Source: Unio delphinus (lineage: Eukaryota; Mollusca; Bivalvia; Unionida; Unionidae). Taken from it: 64,000 nt of DNA. Each line of letters starts with the position of its first letter. Positions within the stretch are counted from its first letter, which is position 1. The stretch covers positions 4,081,501 through 4,145,500 of the forward strand of contig JAQISU010000118.1 in NCBI GenBank assembly GCA_029339505.1, read 5' to 3'. Positions 61,327 to 64,000 of this stretch are shown one piece after another. The notes under the pieces are model-generated. The model had not been told where the DNA came from. It was given only the letters and a program-made list of their open reading frames with translations, and did not search any database. The position numbers and the translations under genes are program-made.

Positions 61327-61578
61327 TTGGAGGAGTTCGTAAGACATCCAATTATCAAGGATTACGAAGCATCTCGTGATGGTGTCATCGGGCACTGTCG
61401 ATCAAAACACCCATTTGGTACTGTCTCTAATACTGATTATCTTAGATTTTCTGCTGGGGGGTGGGGTGGGAAAAACATTATTTTCCTCAAAGGTTTATAT
61501 ACGAATGTTTTAACGGAGTAGTCGGAAAGTTTTGTGATCGATCATATTGATTCAGACCCGATAAATACTCGTTGATCT
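61327..61578 (+). pseudogene. HNH-type homing endonuclease-like relic (NUMOD4 + HNH)
   Basis: The + frame from 61327 (a TTG, no ATG) reads Glu-Glu-Phe-Val-Arg-His-Pro-Ile-Ile-Lys-Asp-Tyr-Glu-Ala-Ser-Arg-Asp-Gly-Val-Ile. This resembles the NUMOD4 pattern (Tyr-Glu-x-Ser-x-x-Gly-x-Ile). A stop at 61519-61521 interrupts it. In the same frame follows Phe-Val-Ile-Asp-His-Ile-Asp-Ser-Asp-Pro-Ile-Asn-Thr-Arg (61531-61572), closely like the HNH core Ile-Asp-His-Ile-x-x-x-Pro-x-Asn-x-Arg. Between them a different frame reads Tyr-Glu-Cys-Phe-Asn-Gly, also typical just before the core, so small indels are likely. These enzymes occur in phages, large DNA viruses and selfish elements. The copy is clearly inactive. 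Confidence 0.55.
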
Positions 61579-61825
61579 CATCACTAGCAAAAAATATTTC
61601 AACTATAACTTTATTAAGAAACTCAAGATCTGATTTAAGTTTGTTTATATATTGTATTGTTTCAATAATCTTTTGTTTCGTATCGTCGATGTAATTCCGA
61701 GATAGAGAAGAAACTAAATTTTGCAGATCTGTAAGTGATATGGAGTGTTCAGTCTTAATATCTTTAAACCAATATTTATCATTATATCTTTCATCAGCGA
61801 TTGCTTTTTTACCCTCACCATTAAA
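61487..61825 (-). CDS. Hypothetical open frame, 112 residues, no ATG, minus strand
   Basis: The minus frame is open from a stop at 61826-61828 to TGA at 61487-61489 with no start codon. It is hydrophilic with a probable coiled segment (Lys-Gln-Lys-Ile-Ile-Glu-Thr-Ile-Gln-Tyr-Ile-Asn-Lys-Leu-Lys-Ser-Asp-Leu-Glu-Phe), preceded by Ala-Asp-Glu-Arg-Tyr-Asn-Asp-Lys-Tyr-Trp-Phe. It overlaps the HNH relic on the other strand at its end, so its last 30 or so residues are doubtful. A neighbouring minus frame (about 61890-62115) with Leu-Val-Leu-Gly-Trp-Pro-Glu-Val-Pro-Pro-Lys-Tyr-Lys-Gly ends at a stop just upstream, and the two may be pieces of one broken gene. Unrecognised family. Confidence 0.4.
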   Translation of the reverse strand, partial: FNGEGKKAIADERYNDKYWFKDIKTEHSISLTDLQNLVSSLSRNYIDDTKQKIIETIQYINKLKSDLEFLNKVIVEIFFASDEINEYLSGLNQYDRSQNFPTTPLKHSYINL

Positions 61826-61889
61826 TTAATATATAGTATTTTTTAGTTTAAGACGAGATACAATATATTTTATGACCATACAGTTTCGA

Positions 61890-62115
61890 TAAATATCTAC
61901 CTGGATACTCTGGAACTTTTATAAATACCTTTTAACCTGGGAAATTGATCAGGTTTTGGTTCTAACATTCCTTTGTATTTTGGAGGAACTTCAGGCCATC
62001 CTAACACTAATCTGATCGATGATTGATAAATATTTAAAACATTATTTTGCGAGTTTATTTCAATTGTAGCGAATAGTGTTGGTTCGTCAACTGTTATAGT
62101 GCAATGTGCATAATT
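61890..62115 (-). pseudogene. Minus-strand coding fragment, unknown protein
   Basis: A minus-strand frame without ATG reads through Asp-Glu-Pro-Thr-Leu-Phe-Ala-Thr-Ile-Glu-Ile-Asn-Ser-Gln-Asn, then Gly-Trp-Pro-Glu-Val-Pro-Pro-Lys-Tyr-Lys-Gly-Met-Leu-Glu-Pro-Lys-Pro, and stops at a TAG near 61892. The composition looks coding. It lies immediately left of the presumed LTR and is probably truncated by that insertion. Confidence 0.4.
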
Positions 62116-62197
62116 CCTGTGCTTCTCATCTCATAATAAACCCCACAATCGACAAGTGAGTGTTTTCATTTCAACCCTAAATGAGACAGAGCTCACA
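62090..62197 (+). repeat. Possible short 5' LTR
   Basis: The stretch begins TGTTATAGTG and ends GAGCTCACA, immediately before a primer-binding-site-like sequence. An AATAAA at about 62132-62137 lies about 60 bp before the end, as expected for an R/U5 region. At 108 bp it is short for an LTR and may be 5'-truncated. The 3' partner is outside the window, so neither the LTR identity nor a target duplication can be tested here. Confidence 0.35.
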
Positions 62198-62199
62198 TC

Positions 62200-62216
62200 T
62201 GGCGCCCACTGGGGGA
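62200..62216 (+). promoter_or_regulatory. Primer-binding-site-like sequence
   Basis: TGGCGCCCACTGGGGGA has the TGGCGCCCA start typical of the minus-strand priming sites of retroviruses and Ty3-type elements. It lies 2 bp after the presumed LTR end and on the same strand as the Gag ORF. Confidence 0.55.
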
Positions 62217-63274
62217 CTTGGAAATGAAAGAAGATAGTATTTTACGAGTAAACCAGACCGAGGGGCCGCTACCAAGGGATCCCCAAAAAGAATCCGCGCT
62301 GGAAATTTCCAGCGTACTGTAGGACGATAATGCGCTCTTCCAAGTGTTAGTGTTCTTTCCTGGACCCGAACAGGAAACTTGTCTACATTCCCTCTACGTT
62401 CGTAGTGTTGAAAACCAAGCTATGATGACATTAGAATGACGTCACGAAGAGCCTAGAGACAATTATCTTCACGGCTGATGGACATTTAACTATGCTTTGT
62501 CTTGTGATATTGTATAAGTTAATATTATTGTTTCGAATAGGAGGACTCTTGGACTGAATAAAACGCTGTAAGTTTTATTTTTCATCTAGTTTTTTGTTTG
62601 TTCAATCATTTGTCGTTTACACATAATGTATGACGTTCCAACCCTATAGTTGCGCTTATCGTCAACACAGCACGAACAGTTTAGTTCAACACGTAGTAGC
62701 AGCGCAGCTTGACCCACTTGTTAGATGTGACGTAGTAATTATAGGTCAAGGTCATTGTAGTGAATTCGGCCTGTTGACATCTTAACAAATGCAAGGAATT
62801 GTTACCAAATATAGTTCTGTGTTAATTCAATGGCCATTATTATGACATTTGTATCATTTATAGCAAATAATATATGCATGTTTACTTTATTTACATCGTT
62901 GATCGAGAGTAAGTCAGTTTAGTTTAGTGTGAAATATACATGTTGGTGTCATTATAATTAAACTATCTGACCACCACATATAAGATAGTATTATAGATAA
63001 CTGCGTGAGGTGTTTTTGACTGGACAAGACCGTTTTCTGACCTCCTAATCTAACATATCAATATGCTTTAAACCCCACTACTATCATTTTACAGTTATTC
63101 AACGCTCGGGTGAATGTGTCAGAAAGTAAGGCGAGAGTACCGGGTACATTAATTTTTTAGTTTATATGTATACACCAGTATTTGTTTCATATATATGGAA
63201 TTGGGAGAGTATCGCTCAGGAGGTTTATCATACCGGGGGGGGGGGATATCGAGCCTAATGGTACTTCGCGTAAA
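62217..63274 (+). other. Leader between priming site and Gag
   Basis: About 1.06 kb without a long ORF, which is long for a Ty3-type leader. It contains AATAAAACGCTGTAAGTTTT near 62557, reminiscent of an LTR polyadenylation region. An alternative reading is therefore that this segment holds a nested LTR or an insertion. An 11-G run lies at 63235-63245. Confidence 0.45.
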
Positions 63275-63739
63275 ATGTCTTATACCCGAATATCCCCCAG
63301 CGATCATGATTCAGACTACCAGACGGTCTCTACGTGGCAGGGCGAGGTATACCGTTATGTTGTAGCATTAGGTGAGAAGGCATCCATTGAAACCTTACTG
63401 AAGCGCCTAGATACTGCCTTTGGAGATATGTCAACTCAAGGCATGACTATGCAAGAGTTTTTCAACTCTTTCCTGAGAGAAGATGAATCGGTGACTACCT
63501 TCGGTTGCAGGCTCAAGACACTTATCCAGACTGCAATCGATGCGGGCCACCTCAGAGAAGAGGATAAGGATGGTCTCCTTAGACAGAAGTTTTGGTTTTC
63601 ATTGAGTGAACTTCTCAAGAGCCACACTAGTCATAAGTTCGACTCCATCAATAACTATGACGAGCTACTACGAGAAATTAGAATGGTCGACAAGCAACTG
63701 AACTTGCCGATGAAAATTGGCCCAATCCCTTCGAAGTAA
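63275..63739 (+). CDS. Retroelement Gag (PNMA-like capsid), 154 residues
   Basis: The first in-frame ATG is at 63275 and the stop TAA at 63737-63739. The frame is open upstream to a TTG at 63182, through the 11-G run, so the true start is uncertain. The protein has Trp-Gln-Gly-Glu-Val-Tyr-Arg-Tyr-Val, Leu-Asp-Thr-Ala-Phe-Gly-Asp, Phe-Phe-Asn-Ser-Phe, Glu-Ser-Val-Thr-Thr-Phe-Gly-Cys-Arg-Leu-Lys-Thr, Leu-Arg-Gln-Lys-Phe-Trp-Phe-Ser-Leu and Tyr-Asp-Glu-Leu-Leu-Arg-Glu-Ile-Arg-Met-Val. This is the order of motifs in PNMA/ZCCHC12-like and Ty3-type Gag capsids, which form the particle shell. There is no CCHC knuckle before the stop. Coding sequence continues in the +1 frame to the window edge. Protease, reverse transcriptase and integrase would lie outside. 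Confidence 0.8.
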   Translation: MSYTRISPSDHDSDYQTVSTWQGEVYRYVVALGEKASIETLLKRLDTAFGDMSTQGMTMQEFFNSFLREDESVTTFGCRLKTLIQTAIDAGHLREEDKDGLLRQKFWFSLSELLKSHTSHKFDSINNYDELLREIRMVDKQLNLPMKIGPIPSK

Positions 63740-63756
63740 GTACACCACCAGCCTAT

Positions 63757-64000
63757 GGTAGCAAGCGGAGACAAGAGATGCAAGGTGGAGAGATTTCAAT
63801 TCAAGGATCCAACGAACAGAGGTGAAATTAGCATATCGTATCAACGCTCTTGCTAAACAGCTGCAAGAACAGTCGCTACTCCTCAAAGAACTGACTGAAA
63901 TCAACAAAGGGCGGGATAACTGTAACAGGCAGACCCAAAAGGACGACAAAGGCCAGCACGCAAACTACCAAAAAACCCAGGGAGAACAGCAAGGAAATCC
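63757..64000 (+). CDS. Gag continuation in +1 frame (partial, truncated by window)
   Basis: After the Gag stop, the frame one base over is open from just after a TAG near 63759 to the end of the window. It reads Arg-Thr-Glu-Val-Lys-Leu-Ala-Tyr-Arg-Ile-Asn-Ala-Leu, then a Gln/Glu/Lys-rich helical stretch (Leu-Lys-Glu-Leu-Thr-Glu-Ile-Asn-Lys) and a Gln/Asn/Gly-rich linker. Gag proteins of this kind usually have such a charged linker between capsid and nucleocapsid. A broken copy or programmed frameshifting are both possible. The TAG between the frames favours breakage. Confidence 0.5.

Overview
This is a eukaryotic nuclear window, probably from a mollusc or another lophotrochozoan. The case for that is a strongly conserved animal casein kinase 1 delta/epsilon gene split by long AT-rich introns, plus tRNA-derived SINEs, hAT transposons and MITEs, abundant minisatellites, and a Ty3-type retroelement with a PNMA-like Gag. 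The mollusc assignment is inference; the kinase assignment is not in doubt.

Layout. 1-42,893 (+ strand) is one gene, a CK1 delta/epsilon kinase. Its first coding exon lies left of the window. Exons 1-6 as numbered here (1-95, 6283-6431, 10178-10406, 12664-12834, 15248-15396, 17169-17310) encode the kinase from just before the ATP-binding lysine through the start of the tail. All junctions have GT/AG sites and consistent phase. Exon 6 ends in phase 1 and can join either of two terminal coding exons, 33757-34040 or 42637-42893, each with its own stop. The distal one carries the Ser-Pro-Arg / Arg-Leu-His-Arg-Gly tail motif known from vertebrate CK1 delta/epsilon. The proximal one has an unrelated tail. 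The gene therefore appears to make two kinases that differ only in the last 85-94 residues, the autoinhibitory region.

Introns. Introns 1-5 hold hAT-type MITEs (two inverted copies of one family flank exons 2-5), a 1.8-kb transposon inserted into a 51-bp minisatellite with a 9-bp target duplication, tRNA-SINEs and a decayed hAT transposase N-terminus. The large intron 6 holds a 1.6-kb minisatellite (38-bp unit), a 0.9-kb minisatellite (26-bp unit, 35 copies), a perfect 56-bp inverted repeat element, a 500-bp hAT MITE and a 1.5-kb hAT relic.

43-54.5 kb is AT-rich, CpG-poor and without recognisable genes. From about 54.6 kb CpG becomes visibly more frequent. This right-hand region is mobile DNA: SINEs, a complete 1.3-kb hAT relic (57,042-58,348, perfect 8-bp target duplications), a decayed block at about 58.4-62.1 kb with minus-strand ORFs and a broken plus-strand HNH-type endonuclease, and the 5' part of an LTR retroelement with a PNMA-like Gag that runs off the right edge.
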